This document shows positions 16,992 through 27,738 of a DNA stretch of 42,344 bases, piece after piece. The stretch lies in contig JAQWKF010000003.1 in assembly GCA_029247985.1 (NCBI GenBank), forward strand, positions 1 through 42,344, read 5' to 3'. The stretch's first letter is position 1; every line of letters begins with the position of its first letter. Under the pieces are notes generated by a model. That model was not told the DNA's origin, ran no database searches, and was given only the letters and a program-made list of their open reading frames with translations. The stretch is from Flavobacteriaceae bacterium (GTDB lineage: Bacteria > Bacteroidota > Bacteroidia > Flavobacteriales > Flavobacteriaceae). Position numbers and translations under genes: made by a program.

Positions 16992-19469
16992 TTGAAAAAA
17001 AAATTCTTTTCCTCGAGCATTTCGCTGCTATTCTTCGCTTATATCCTATTGCAATTCCAATACGGATTTTCTCAACTGAAAGCAACTATAACAGACGAAT
17101 TAGGTAATCCATTAGAATACGCCACGGCTGCCTTATATGATAATAATGGTACACTGGTATCTGGCGTTGTTTCACAAACAAATGGTGTTGTTAAAATCAA
17201 CAATATCAAAACGGGAAAATACAACCTTGAAGTTTCGTTCATAGGATATGAAGTCTACAAAGTTGCAAATTTGTTATATGACAAGACTTTAGATCTAGGA
17301 GCAATAAAATTAACACTAGGCAATTTACTAGATGATGTTGTTGTTTCAACTACACAAAAAACCATTATCAATAAAATTGACAAACAAATTTATAATCCAA
17401 AAGCGTTCAAGAATGCACAAGGAGGTACAGCACTCGATGTGCTAAAAAACCTTCCTGCCATAAGTGTTAGCGGTAATGATGAATTGATTGTCAGGGGTTC
17501 CAGCGGCTTTGTAGTGTTGCTCAACGGCAAACCAACGCAGAGCACGCCAACTACCATCATGGCACAACTACCAGCAAATGCCATTAGCAGTATTGAACTC
17601 ATTACCGCCCCATCTGCCAAATATGACCCTGAGGGCAAGGCTGGAATCATCAATATTATAACGAGCAAGGGGGTTACTGAGGGCGTTTTTAGTCAATTAA
17701 ATATTAAAGGTGGTTTTCCCTCTACAGAAACATATGGAAACGAATTAGCTCACCAACGCTTTGGAATTGACGGAACGTACAATGTGAATACAGAAAAGTT
17801 AAATATTTCCATTGGCGCAAATTACCAAAGAAACGATTTGGGTGGTAGACGCGAAGGTAATGTGTATACCATAATTGATGATGTATTTACGGGGCTTCCA
17901 TCAACGGGTGAGCGCAGTTTTGATGAAACCAATTATAACGGCCGTTTCACGCTTGAGTATGCACCCAACGCATCAGACGAATTATCGGTTGGCTTTTATG
18001 CAGGAAAAAGGTCAAAAAAGCGATTGGCAGATATCGTTTATTTCAATAACCAAACCATTGCCCCTCAAGGGAGTACAAATATTACAAATCTTCCCTCCTA
18101 TTTTAACCACAATTTAAGAGAGCGAAAAAGCGATTTCATTTTAGGCAATATAGATTACGCTCATGTTTTTCAAAACAAATCCGAACTTTCATTTTCTCTT
18201 TTGTATGAATATACTTTATTGGGCGGGCCTACCGTTAATCAAAACTTAGGGCATCCTGATAATGACGTATTATACCAAGATGAGTACAATACGAACGACA
18301 ACCCATTATATGGCTTTCGGGCGCAAGTAGATTATATTTTTTCTCCTTTTGAAGGGGGAGAGATTGCAATGGGCTATCAATTTCGTAACCTAGACCACAA
18401 AGGTGATTTTCTGTATGAGCGACGTACCAGTTTTAACGATCCTTTTGTAATGGTCCCTGCATTTTCTAGTGAGGTTAATCTAGTCCGTGAAATACATGCA
18501 ATTTATGGACAACTATCAGCATCCAAGGGGGCACTTGCTTACAACATAGGCTTACGCATTGAGCAAATGAATCGAGATTTGATGCTAAAAGACAAAGCAA
18601 ATACGATTGATGATACCCGAAATTATGCATTTACTAAGGCATATCCATCGGCTTCAATACGGTATACCATAAATGATAAGACCAAAGCCAAATTGGCTTA
18701 CAGCAAACGAGTAGCCCGTACCACAACCTTTAAAATGAACCCTTTTCCTGAACGCGAGCATGCTGAAACCCTAGAGCAAGGTGATCCAGATCTAAAGCCT
18801 GAATTTATTGACTTAATTGAATTGGGCTTAGACAGAAAAATTTCTGATAATACCAGTGCTTTTGCTACTGCTTATTACCGTAATTCAATAAATGTAGTAA
18901 ACCGCGTGAACACGGTGTACAGCAGCACCATATTAAACCGTATTTATTCAAATGTAGGTAACGCCAAAACCTTTGGAGTTGAGTTTGGAACTCAGCTAAA
19001 GTTTGCTGCCAAGTGGGATGCCTATTTTGGTGGAAATATTTATCAATATGATCTGAACGGTTCGTTTGACAACAGACCGGTAAACACAAAAACGACTGTT
19101 TACAGTTTTAATGCTAATACCAATTATCGTTTTTGGGATAATGCCGCTGTTCAGTTTTCTATAAATTATATTTCGGACAGAGTAACAGCACAAGGGGAAG
19201 ATTCAAGGTACTATACGCCTAACCTTAGTATTCAAAAATCATTTTTAAACGACAAACTCAAATGCACATTACAATGGCTAAATATAGACATGGGGTTATT
19301 AGATACCAACGAGCAACGCATAACAACCTGGCGGGATAACGAGTTTTACACTACTACCAACTATATATACGAAGTAGACATGATCACGCTGAACCTTTCG
19401 TACATATTTCAAAATGGAAAAAACAGATCTAATTTCATTGATAGTGAGTTTGGTAAAAGAGAATTTTAA
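16992..19469 (+). CDS. TonB-dependent receptor / outer membrane beta-barrel family protein with N-terminal carboxypeptidase-regulatory-like domain
   Basis: Signal peptide; 'ATITDELGNPLEYATAALYD...VSFIGYE'; plug-like 'LDVLKNLPAISVSGNDELIVRGSSGFVVLLNGKP'; TTG start. Confidence 0.9.
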   Translation: MKKKFFSSSISLLFFAYILLQFQYGFSQLKATITDELGNPLEYATAALYDNNGTLVSGVVSQTNGVVKINNIKTGKYNLEVSFIGYEVYKVANLLYDKTLDLGAIKLTLGNLLDDVVVSTTQKTIINKIDKQIYNPKAFKNAQGGTALDVLKNLPAISVSGNDELIVRGSSGFVVLLNGKPTQSTPTTIMAQLPANAISSIELITAPSAKYDPEGKAGIINIITSKGVTEGVFSQLNIKGGFPSTETYGNELAHQRFGIDGTYNVNTEKLNISIGANYQRNDLGGRREGNVYTIIDDVFTGLPSTGERSFDETNYNGRFTLEYAPNASDELSVGFYAGKRSKKRLADIVYFNNQTIAPQGSTNITNLPSYFNHNLRERKSDFILGNIDYAHVFQNKSELSFSLLYEYTLLGGPTVNQNLGHPDNDVLYQDEYNTNDNPLYGFRAQVDYIFSPFEGGEIAMGYQFRNLDHKGDFLYERRTSFNDPFVMVPAFSSEVNLVREIHAIYGQLSASKGALAYNIGLRIEQMNRDLMLKDKANTIDDTRNYAFTKAYPSASIRYTINDKTKAKLAYSKRVARTTTFKMNPFPEREHAETLEQGDPDLKPEFIDLIELGLDRKISDNTSAFATAYYRNSINVVNRVNTVYSSTILNRIYSNVGNAKTFGVEFGTQLKFAAKWDAYFGGNIYQYDLNGSFDNRPVNTKTTVYSFNANTNYRFWDNAAVQFSINYISDRVTAQGEDSRYYTPNLSIQKSFLNDKLKCTLQWLNIDMGLLDTNEQRITTWRDNEFYTTTNYIYEVDMITLNLSYIFQNGKNRSNFIDSEFGKREF

Positions 19470-19496
19470 CTTGAATTGCTCAAAAAATATCCACAG

Positions 19497-19733
19497 ATGA
19501 AAAAAATAATATCTGGAATACTATTGCTTTTTCTCTCTTGTAAATCAGACGACAAATGCGGAGAAATTTTAGACAAGATCAGTACGTCTGAGCAGTATAT
19601 TTTTGTGATCTGCTTCGATGGGTGTGATCGAATTACTTCCAATGAATACCAAGGAAGTATGCGAAGTGATGTTCAGGTAGATGCAGCAACCTTTGAAAAA
19701 TTTAGCGCGGGTGACAACTATTGTGTTGAGTAA
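19497..19733 (+). CDS. small Cys-rich lipoprotein, unknown function
   Basis: MKKIISGILLLFLSCKSDDKCG lipobox; five Cys in the mature part after the lipobox Cys; ATG 19497 preferred over TTG 19476. Confidence 0.6.
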   Translation: MKKIISGILLLFLSCKSDDKCGEILDKISTSEQYIFVICFDGCDRITSNEYQGSMRSDVQVDAATFEKFSAGDNYCVE

Positions 19734-19821
19734 AACATATATTTTTTTTAATAGTTTAACACAAGAAAGCGTCTCAATACTCGTTTTTATAGTAATTTTA
19801 GACTCTTAAATATTTTTATAA

Positions 19822-20685
19822 ATGAAAAGAACACGCATCTTATTAATTGTAATCCCTGCACTTCTGGCCTCTTGTGTGTCGCAGAAGAAATACACTGCTT
19901 TAGAATCTGACCACAAAGAAACCAAAGATCTGTTGAACTCCGCTACTGTACGCCTGAATTCATGTATTGACGAAAAGGCAAAAAGTGATGCGGACGTTTC
20001 TGCGCTTCGTGACCAAATTACTTTCCTAAAAGCTAACAATCAAGAGCTTATCAATAATATGGGCAACTTAACAACGCTGTCTCAAAAAGGTGCTGAAAAT
20101 CTTGAGCGCTCACTAGAGTCTTTAAAAGAAAAAGATATGCGCATTACTCGTATGCAGGATGCCGTTACACGTAGAGATTCGGTTACCTTGGCATTGGTTA
20201 CTAGTCTTAAGGGTGCGCTTGTGGACATTAACGATTCTGATATTGAGGTTAATGTTGAAAAGGGGGTTGTCTTTATTTCCATCTCTGACAAACTGTTGTT
20301 CAGAAGTGGTAGCTATACGGTCACCGCTCGTGCCAAAGAAGTACTTGGAAAGGTTGCGCGTGTCATAAACGACAAAACAGACTTGGAGTTTATGGTTGAA
20401 GGGCATACTGATAATGTACCCGTTAAAAAAGACAGCAATGTACTTGTAGACAACTGGGATTTGAGTGTGAAGCGCGCAACGGCTGTTGTACGTATACTGC
20501 AAAACGATTTCTTGGTTGATCCCGCGCGCATGACTGCAGCAGGACGGAGTTCTTATGTACCACTCGAAGATAATGAAACGCTTGACGGACGCGCTAAAAA
20601 CCGCAGAACACGCATTGTTGTGTTGCCCAAGCTTGATCAATTCTTTGATTTACTTGAAAAAGGTATGGAGGCTGCTTCCAAATAA
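19822..20685 (+). CDS. OmpA-family lipoprotein with coiled coil
   Basis: Lipobox ALLASCVS; 'EFMVEGHTDNVPVKKDSNVLVDNWDLSVKRATAVVRIL...ARMTAAGRSSYVPLEDNETLDGRAKNRRTRIVV' OmpA C-terminal motif. Confidence 0.92.
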   Translation: MKRTRILLIVIPALLASCVSQKKYTALESDHKETKDLLNSATVRLNSCIDEKAKSDADVSALRDQITFLKANNQELINNMGNLTTLSQKGAENLERSLESLKEKDMRITRMQDAVTRRDSVTLALVTSLKGALVDINDSDIEVNVEKGVVFISISDKLLFRSGSYTVTARAKEVLGKVARVINDKTDLEFMVEGHTDNVPVKKDSNVLVDNWDLSVKRATAVVRILQNDFLVDPARMTAAGRSSYVPLEDNETLDGRAKNRRTRIVVLPKLDQFFDLLEKGMEAASK

Positions 20686-20706
20686 AGGGTAATAATAAAA
20701 AAAATC

Positions 20707-20732
20707 AAAGCTACCTTAGGGTGGCTTTTTTT
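20707..20732. terminator. bidirectional intrinsic terminator between ompA-like and helicase genes
   Basis: AAAGCTACC-TTAG-GGTGGCTTT (one G:U pair) followed by T-run on +; A-run upstream gives a U-tract on -. Confidence 0.75.
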
Positions 20733-23037
20733 ATGAAACTACCTTAAGTTTTGCAAAGCGCAACAGTACATTTTTTTCCCCAGATTGATCAAAACGGATA
20801 AGAGCCTTTGCATCATTACCTACCCCATCGGTACTTAAGACGGTTCCAAACCCAAAACGGCTATGTGAAACTCGAATGCCCTGTTGGATTTCGGATAAAT
20901 CTAATGTGGGACCACTGCTAGGTGCCGCTTTAGCTAAAGATTTCATGCGCGCTTTAGGTGGTACTGCTGCTGGGGGTTTCTTTTTTACGGGAGGCTTAAA
21001 GCGGACTTTGTTTGGGTCTGGCGCGTCAAAGACGGAGGTATCCATAAAAGGCTTAAATGAATAATCGTCATTCACCACTTGATTGTCAATGTAAGCCTCG
21101 TCAATTTCAGCCAAAAATCTGCTGGGTTCTGCATCAATAATTTTTCCCCATCGATATCTCGACAGCGTATAAGTCAGCGTAACACGTTTTTCAGCGCGCG
21201 TAAGTGCAACATAAAACAACCTTCGTTCTTCTTCCAGTTCTGCCCTAGTGTTTACGCTCATGGCAGAGGGAAATAAATCCTCCTCTAAACCAACAATATA
21301 CACGTTTGGAAACTCCAAACCTTTAGCAAGGTGAATGGTCATAAGCGAAACAGCTTGCTGATCTTTGACTTCATTGTCAAAGTCAGTAGCCAATGCAACG
21401 TCTTCTAAAAACTCAACCAAAGAACCAGTAGCATCAACGAGTTCGCGCTGCCCATCAACAAAATCTTTGATGCCATTCAGCAATTCTTCAATGTTTTCAA
21501 TACGGGTAACGGCTTCCGGTGTCCCCTCTTTTTTAAGTTCTGAAACCAAACCTACCTTCTTGGTAACCATATCGGCCAATTCAAAAGCATCTAGTGTTGT
21601 GAGTTGGGTTTTAATCGACTCTATAAGGGTATAGAAGTCTTGCAATTTGGTTCGTGTTCCCGCATTGATGTTAAGGGGGAGTTCTTGAATCTTCTCCAAT
21701 ACCTGATATAGCGTACAATCGTGCGTCTTTGCTGCTACGATAAGTTTGTTGATAGTCGTTTGCCCAATACCTCGCATGGGATAGTTTATTACTCGCTTTA
21801 AGCTTTCCTCGTCATTGGGATTGATCAGCAAGCGCAAATAGGCCAATACATCCTTGATTTCCTTGCGCTGGTAGAAAGAAACACCTCCATACACACGATA
21901 CGGAATATTACGCTTTCGCAAGGCGTCTTCCATAGCACGAGACTGTGCATTGGTGCGATATAATATGGCATAATTTTCATAGCCCTGTTGCGTTTGCATC
22001 GCACGTTCAAAAATATCACCTGCAACATATCTACCTTCTTCTCCATCTGTTGGACTGCGATGTAAAATAATTTTATGCCCCTCAGGGTTTTCGGTCCAAA
22101 CGTTCTTTTCTAATCTGTTTTGATTGTGTGCAATTACGGCATTAGCCGCTTGAACTATGGTTTTGGAGGAACGATAGTTTTGTTCCAATCGATACACTGC
22201 TGCATCGTCATAGTCGCGTTGAAAATTGAGAATATTCTGAATGTTTGCACCCCGAAAGGCGTAGATGCTTTGAGCATCGTCACCTACCACACAAACGTTT
22301 TGATAGCGATCTGCCAAAGCCCGTACAATCAAGTATTGAGAGTGGTTGGTATCTTGGTACTCATCAACCAAAATGTAGCGAAAACGTTCCTGATATTTAG
22401 CAAGGACGTCTGGAAACCTATTTAACAACTCATTGGTTTTAAGAAGTAGATCGTCAAAATCCATGGCGCCAGCCTTAAAGCAACGATCTACATACTCTTT
22501 GTAAATGCTACCCATTTCTGGACGCTTGGATTCCCGATCTGCCTCAACCAACTCTGGGTTGTTGTAGTAGGCACGTACCGTAATCAGACTGTTTTTAAAT
22601 GAAGAGATGCGCGCACGAATTTGTTTAACCTTATACAGATCTTTATCGAGTTGTAGCTCTTTGATGATGGAGCTCAACAAACGCTCGGAGTCTTGGGTAT
22701 CGTAAATCGTAAAGCTTGAGGGATAGCCCAAACGGTCGGCTTCCGCACGAAGGATACGAGCAAACACAGAGTGAAAAGTACCCATCCAAAGATTTTTGGA
22801 TTCGCTCTCACCAACAATTTGGGCAATCCGAGCTTTCATTTCGCGTGCAGCTTTGTTGGTAAACGTCAATGCTAATATGGAAAAGGAATCAACTCCTTGC
22901 TGCATCAAGTAGGCAATACGGTATGTGAGCACGCGCGTTTTACCAGAACCAGCGCCTGCAATAACCATAAGAGGTCCCTCTTTGTGGACAGTAGGTTTTT
23001 GCTGGGCTTCATTAAGCAGCTTGAGGTAATCTTCCAA
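20731..23037 (-). CDS. uvrD: UvrD/PcrA-family ATP-dependent DNA helicase
   Basis: VIAGAGSGKTRVLTYRIAYL, DEYQDTNHSQY, VALTRAEKRVTLTYT; TTG start at 23037 (LEDYLKLLNEAQ) proposed; ORF track starts 23070. Confidence 0.95.
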   Translation of the reverse strand: MEDYLKLLNEAQQKPTVHKEGPLMVIAGAGSGKTRVLTYRIAYLMQQGVDSFSILALTFTNKAAREMKARIAQIVGESESKNLWMGTFHSVFARILRAEADRLGYPSSFTIYDTQDSERLLSSIIKELQLDKDLYKVKQIRARISSFKNSLITVRAYYNNPELVEADRESKRPEMGSIYKEYVDRCFKAGAMDFDDLLLKTNELLNRFPDVLAKYQERFRYILVDEYQDTNHSQYLIVRALADRYQNVCVVGDDAQSIYAFRGANIQNILNFQRDYDDAAVYRLEQNYRSSKTIVQAANAVIAHNQNRLEKNVWTENPEGHKIILHRSPTDGEEGRYVAGDIFERAMQTQQGYENYAILYRTNAQSRAMEDALRKRNIPYRVYGGVSFYQRKEIKDVLAYLRLLINPNDEESLKRVINYPMRGIGQTTINKLIVAAKTHDCTLYQVLEKIQELPLNINAGTRTKLQDFYTLIESIKTQLTTLDAFELADMVTKKVGLVSELKKEGTPEAVTRIENIEELLNGIKDFVDGQRELVDATGSLVEFLEDVALATDFDNEVKDQQAVSLMTIHLAKGLEFPNVYIVGLEEDLFPSAMSVNTRAELEEERRLFYVALTRAEKRVTLTYTLSRYRWGKIIDAEPSRFLAEIDEAYIDNQVVNDDYSFKPFMDTSVFDAPDPNKVRFKPPVKKKPPAAVPPKARMKSLAKAAPSSGPTLDLSEIQQGIRVSHSRFGFGTVLSTDGVGNDAKALIRFDQSGEKNVLLRFAKLKVVS

Positions 23038-23118
23038 CGCATTAAATTTAAAGTGAAAATAGCCAAACACATACGGTTGATAAAGAAGCCTGAGGAATAG
23101 TTATTAACAGGAAACTGC

Positions 23119-23126
23119 TATCTTCG
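23119..23126 (+). promoter_or_regulatory. -7-like box TATCTTCG, 5 nt from recG ATG
   Basis: TAnnTTTG with one mismatch. Confidence 0.35.
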
Positions 23127-23131
23127 TTTTT

Positions 23132-25231
23132 ATGTCGGCATTGTTGCAAAAACCTATCGAATATTTAAAAGGCGTTGGTCCAAACAGGGCGCAATTGCTT
23201 AAAAAAGAGTTGGGCATATACACATTGCAAGACATTCTTTATTTTTTTCCACACCGCTATATTGACAAAAGTAACTATTACACACCTGGAGAACTACCCC
23301 AAACCACCGCAGATGTGCAAGTGTTGGGGAGCATTTCCCGTATTGAAACCATTAAGCAAAAACGAGGCAGTCGCTTGGTGGCTACTTTTACAGATGGTGA
23401 GCACAGCATGGAACTTGTTTGGTTTCGAGGACAACAGTGGATTCAAAAATCAATACAGTTAAACACGCCCTATATGGCATTTGGGCGACTCAATTGGTAT
23501 GGAAAAAAATGTTCCATTTCGCATCCAGAACTAGAACTTATATCGGATCACGAACAACGAAAAGGAAATTTTCAAGCGGTTTACCCATCAACAGAAAACT
23601 TGACTAAAAGCGGCATTTCTCAGCGTATTGTGCGACAAATAGTAGAAAATTTATTTGATGAGATGCAAAACAATTTGCAAGAAGTTTTGTCTGATGAGAT
23701 ACGTAATACATATCGGTTGATTGAGAAAAATGAAGCTCTAAAAGCCATTCACTTTCCCAAGTCGCAGGAAGCATTAGCACGTGCACAATACCGAATGAAA
23801 TTTGAAGAATTGTTTTTTGTACAGTTGCAATTAGGCCTAAAAAAACAACATCGGAAAGAACGCATAAAAGGCATCCCCTTTCCTAAAATTGGGTCGTATT
23901 TTAATCGCTTTTTTCACGACCACCTACCCTTTCCCTTAACCGAAGCACAAAAACGTGTTGTGCGGGAAATTAGAACTGACTTAAACAGTGAGGCACAAAT
24001 GAACAGGTTGCTACAGGGCGACGTTGGTTCAGGGAAAACCATCGTAGCCGTTCTATGTATGTTAATGGCCTTGGACAATAATGTGCAAGCTACCCTAGTT
24101 GCACCAACAGAAATTTTAGCACAACAGCACTTCAGCAGTATAAAGGGCTTGTTGACGCCTCTTGGTGTCGAGATTGGTTTACTCACCGGCTCTGTAACCA
24201 AGAAAGAGCGTGAACCACTGTTTGAAAAATTGGCAAATGGACAATTGCAAATACTTATTGGCACCCATGCAGTACTTGAGGAAACCGTAAATTTTAAACA
24301 ACTTGGACTTGCTATAGTTGATGAACAACATCGTTTTGGCGTGGCACAACGTGCTAAACTATGGCGAAAAAACAGTACACCTCCAAACATATTAGTAATG
24401 ACAGCCACCCCTATCCCCAGAACCTTGGCAATGACCGCTTATGGCGACTTAGATCTATCAGTGATTGATGAATTACCGCCAGGGAGAAAGCCCATTACAA
24501 CAACGCATCGGTTTGACAGCAAACGCTTGGCTGTATTTCAATTTATGCGAGAGGAAATTGCCAAGGGGCGACAAGTATACATTGTTTATCCGCTTATTCA
24601 AGAGTCCAAAGTTTTGGACTACAAAGATTTGATGGATGGCTATGAAAGCATTGTACGCGAATTTCCACTACCAGACTTTCAAATTAGCATTGTTCACGGC
24701 AGAATGAATGCCAAGGACAAAGCTTATGAGATGGAGCGTTTTATTTCTAAAAAAACACAAATTATGGTGGCCACTACGGTCATTGAAGTAGGTGTTGATG
24801 TTCCCAATGCAAGCATTATGATTATTGAAAGTGCCGAACGCTTTGGCTTATCACAACTTCACCAACTCAGGGGGCGTGTTGGTCGTGGTGCTAGTAAGAG
24901 TTATTGTATTTTGATGACAGGATCTAAACTTAGCCAAGATGCGCAAACACGCATACAAACCATGGTCAGAACGCAAGACGGCTTCGAATTGGCAGAAGTA
25001 GATTTATCCCTTCGTGGACCAGGAGATGTTATGGGTACTCAGCAAAGTGGGGTTTTACCGTTTCTGATTGCTAATCTGAAAAAAGATGTAGACATACTAA
25101 AAACGGTGCGTCATGCAGTAGATGCGCTACTTCAAAATGATCCGAATTTATCCCTTTCAATAAACGAAAACATACGTTTGGCGCTCTCCTTAACACAACA
25201 AGGAAAAAGTATTTGGAAGTACATTGGGTAA
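23132..25231 (+). CDS. recG: ATP-dependent DNA helicase RecG
   Basis: LLQGDVGSGKTIVA, DEQHRFGVAQRAKL, VVTT-type motif MVATTVIEVGVDVPNA, LRGRVGRG. Confidence 0.97.
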   Translation: MSALLQKPIEYLKGVGPNRAQLLKKELGIYTLQDILYFFPHRYIDKSNYYTPGELPQTTADVQVLGSISRIETIKQKRGSRLVATFTDGEHSMELVWFRGQQWIQKSIQLNTPYMAFGRLNWYGKKCSISHPELELISDHEQRKGNFQAVYPSTENLTKSGISQRIVRQIVENLFDEMQNNLQEVLSDEIRNTYRLIEKNEALKAIHFPKSQEALARAQYRMKFEELFFVQLQLGLKKQHRKERIKGIPFPKIGSYFNRFFHDHLPFPLTEAQKRVVREIRTDLNSEAQMNRLLQGDVGSGKTIVAVLCMLMALDNNVQATLVAPTEILAQQHFSSIKGLLTPLGVEIGLLTGSVTKKEREPLFEKLANGQLQILIGTHAVLEETVNFKQLGLAIVDEQHRFGVAQRAKLWRKNSTPPNILVMTATPIPRTLAMTAYGDLDLSVIDELPPGRKPITTTHRFDSKRLAVFQFMREEIAKGRQVYIVYPLIQESKVLDYKDLMDGYESIVREFPLPDFQISIVHGRMNAKDKAYEMERFISKKTQIMVATTVIEVGVDVPNASIMIIESAERFGLSQLHQLRGRVGRGASKSYCILMTGSKLSQDAQTRIQTMVRTQDGFELAEVDLSLRGPGDVMGTQQSGVLPFLIANLKKDVDILKTVRHAVDALLQNDPNLSLSINENIRLALSLTQQGKSIWKYIG

Positions 25232-25258
25232 ATAATGCCCAAAAAACCATCTTAATTG

Positions 25259-25266
25259 TATCTTTG
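25259..25266 (+). promoter_or_regulatory. -7 box TATCTTTG upstream of pheT
   Basis: TAnnTTTG consensus, 17 nt before ATG. Confidence 0.5.
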
Positions 25267-25283
25267 TTGTTCAAATTACACGC

Positions 25284-27692
25284 ATGCAGATTTCTTTTAA
25301 CTGGTTACGAGATTTCATAAAAACCGATTTAAGTGCCTCAGAAGTAGGTGAAATACTAACCGATCTAGGTTTAGAAGTTGAGGGAATCAATCAATACCAA
25401 TCGATACAAGGTGGGCTTGAGGGCGTTGTCATTGGTAAAATATTGACTTGTGACAAACACCCCAATGCCGACAAACTTAAAATCACACAGGTTGATATAG
25501 GTGAGGCGGAGCATGTTCAAATTGTATGCGGAGCACCTAATGTAGCAGCTGGACAAACGGTTCCAGTAGCCACGATTGGCACAACACTTTACTCTGAAAA
25601 TGGGGAATCTTTCGTCATTAAAAAAAGTAAGATTAGAGGAGAACTTAGTCAAGGAATGATTTGTGCCGAAGACGAATTAGGTCTGGGCAAAAGTCACGAA
25701 GGTATTATGGTGCTTGAAAATCACCACAAGGCTGGCAAACCCTGTAAAGAAGTTTTTGAAATCGTAACCGATGAAATATTTGAAATCGGACTTACTCCTA
25801 ACCGATCGGATGCCATGAGTCATTATGGAGTGGCCAGAGATTTACGTGCAGCACTAGCCCAAAAAGAAGATACTACTACGCTTATTACGCCCTCCATAAG
25901 TTCGTTTCACACTGATAACTATAAAGGAGCTATCAAAATTGATGTACGTGACGCTGATGCCGCACCACGCTATTGTGGCTTACGCATAACAGGAGTTGAG
26001 GTAAAGCCTTCACCCGAGCATATACAGCATCGCTTAAAGGCAATAGGATTGAAACCTATAAATAATATCGTTGATGCAACAAACTATGTCTTACATGAGA
26101 TGGGACAACCATTGCACGCTTTTGATGGGGCCAAAATAAGCAGTGGCGTGGTGCGCGTGCAAAAACTTAAAGAAGGAACTCCCTTTGTTACTTTAGACGG
26201 CGTTGAACGTAAATTAAGTAGCGAAGACTTGGTCATATGCAATGGCGATACACCTATGTGCTTAGCAGGTGTTTTTGGAGGTCTAGAATCTGGAGTAACA
26301 GAACAAACAACAGAAGTATTTTTAGAGAGCGCTTACTTTAATCCTGTCAGTATTAGAAAAACAGCAAAACGTCACGGGCTGAGCACAGATGCTTCGTTTC
26401 GTTATGAACGTGGAATTGATATCGAGTTAGTCAAATATAGCCTTAGGAGAGCAGCCATACTTATTCAAGAAGTTGCTGGAGGAGCTGTTAGTTCAGAAAT
26501 TATTGATGAGTACCCAATCAAGCATAAGCCCCACCAAGTTTTACTAAAGTATGACTACATTAATGGGCTTATAGGTCATGAAATTCCAAGAGAGAAAATC
26601 AAAAAAATCATTCAAGATTTAGATATTAAAATTGCCCATGTTACAGAAACCTCAGTTGGCTTAGAAGTTCCTACCTACCGTGCAGATGTACGAAGACCTG
26701 CCGATATTGTCGAAGAGATTTTAAGGGTGTACGGATACAATAATATCCCAACAGGAATCAAACTAAACAGCTCTATCCCTGACCTAACAAAAAACAATAC
26801 CAATCAACTGGAAACACGCATTTCCCAACAACTTGTCGCTCAGGGTTTTTATGAGATTTACAATAACTCCCTGACATCACCAAGGCACGATAGCAACCCC
26901 ACTGGCATGGTAGAAATACTCAACCCATTGAGTAGTGAATTATCTGTTATGCGTACCAACTTGATCTATGGAATGTTAGAGGCAGTGCAGTTCAATATTA
27001 ACCGACAGCAGCAAGACTTGCGTTTTTTTGAATTTGGAAACCAATATCACAAAACAGAAGAAGGAACTACTCAAGAAGCTACACTTGGCATAATGCTTAC
27101 CGGAAAACAATTGCAGAACAACTGGGTTATTTCAGCGTATAAATCAGATTTCTTCTACTTAAAGGGAATCGTCAATAGCTTATTAAATCGTTTAGGGCTC
27201 AACGTGAAAGAATCGCCTGAAGAAAATTCTAGTTTTAAAGAAAGCATAACATTGAGTGTAGGCAAAACTAAAATTGGCACTTATGGCTGGATTGATTTAA
27301 AAGGTTTTAATGACATTTCTATTGATCAAGATGTGTTTGCTTGTACATTAGATTTGGATGTGCTCACACAATTTGTAAAACAAACTGTTAAGGTCGAAAA
27401 GTTATCCAAGTTTCCATCGGTTCATCGAGACCTTGCCCTATTGGTAGACAAAAGCACTTCTTTTAAAGAATTATTTCAAATTGCAAAGAAAACAGAACGA
27501 CATCTACTCGAGGACATTGGGCTATTTGATGTGTTCACTGGGAAAGGAGTTCCTGAAGGAAAAAAATCCTATGCGCTAAATTTTACGTTACGCGATAAAG
27601 AGAAAACACTTACCGATAAATTGATTGATAAGACCATGCAAAAAATTGCAGACCAATACCACAAACAATTAGGTGCTGAGCTTCGAAAGTAA
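25284..27692 (+). CDS. pheT: phenylalanine--tRNA ligase subunit beta
   Basis: MQISFNWLRDFIKTDLSASEVGEILTDLGLEVEG; tRNA-binding, B3/B4 and FDX-ACB domains readable. Confidence 0.97.
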   Translation: MQISFNWLRDFIKTDLSASEVGEILTDLGLEVEGINQYQSIQGGLEGVVIGKILTCDKHPNADKLKITQVDIGEAEHVQIVCGAPNVAAGQTVPVATIGTTLYSENGESFVIKKSKIRGELSQGMICAEDELGLGKSHEGIMVLENHHKAGKPCKEVFEIVTDEIFEIGLTPNRSDAMSHYGVARDLRAALAQKEDTTTLITPSISSFHTDNYKGAIKIDVRDADAAPRYCGLRITGVEVKPSPEHIQHRLKAIGLKPINNIVDATNYVLHEMGQPLHAFDGAKISSGVVRVQKLKEGTPFVTLDGVERKLSSEDLVICNGDTPMCLAGVFGGLESGVTEQTTEVFLESAYFNPVSIRKTAKRHGLSTDASFRYERGIDIELVKYSLRRAAILIQEVAGGAVSSEIIDEYPIKHKPHQVLLKYDYINGLIGHEIPREKIKKIIQDLDIKIAHVTETSVGLEVPTYRADVRRPADIVEEILRVYGYNNIPTGIKLNSSIPDLTKNNTNQLETRISQQLVAQGFYEIYNNSLTSPRHDSNPTGMVEILNPLSSELSVMRTNLIYGMLEAVQFNINRQQQDLRFFEFGNQYHKTEEGTTQEATLGIMLTGKQLQNNWVISAYKSDFFYLKGIVNSLLNRLGLNVKESPEENSSFKESITLSVGKTKIGTYGWIDLKGFNDISIDQDVFACTLDLDVLTQFVKQTVKVEKLSKFPSVHRDLALLVDKSTSFKELFQIAKKTERHLLEDIGLFDVFTGKGVPEGKKSYALNFTLRDKEKTLTDKLIDKTMQKIADQYHKQLGAELRK

Positions 27693-27695
27693 CAT

Positions 27696-27715
27696 TGTTT
27701 AACGACTGTTAAACA
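27696..27715. promoter_or_regulatory. perfect inverted repeat TGTTTAAC-GACT-GTTAAACA
   Basis: 8-bp arms, 4-bp spacer, directly after pheT stop and upstream of the next promoter box. Confidence 0.35.
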
Positions 27716-27738
27716 TTTGATTGTATGATAGTTATGCG

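Noticed and set aside
20122-20640. 172-aa antisense ORF inside the OmpA-family gene
   Set aside because: Overlaps a clear OmpA domain on the other strand; no recognisable motif.
23914-24408. 164-aa antisense ORF inside recG
   Set aside because: Opposite a well-conserved helicase core; composition typical of a reverse-complement shadow frame.
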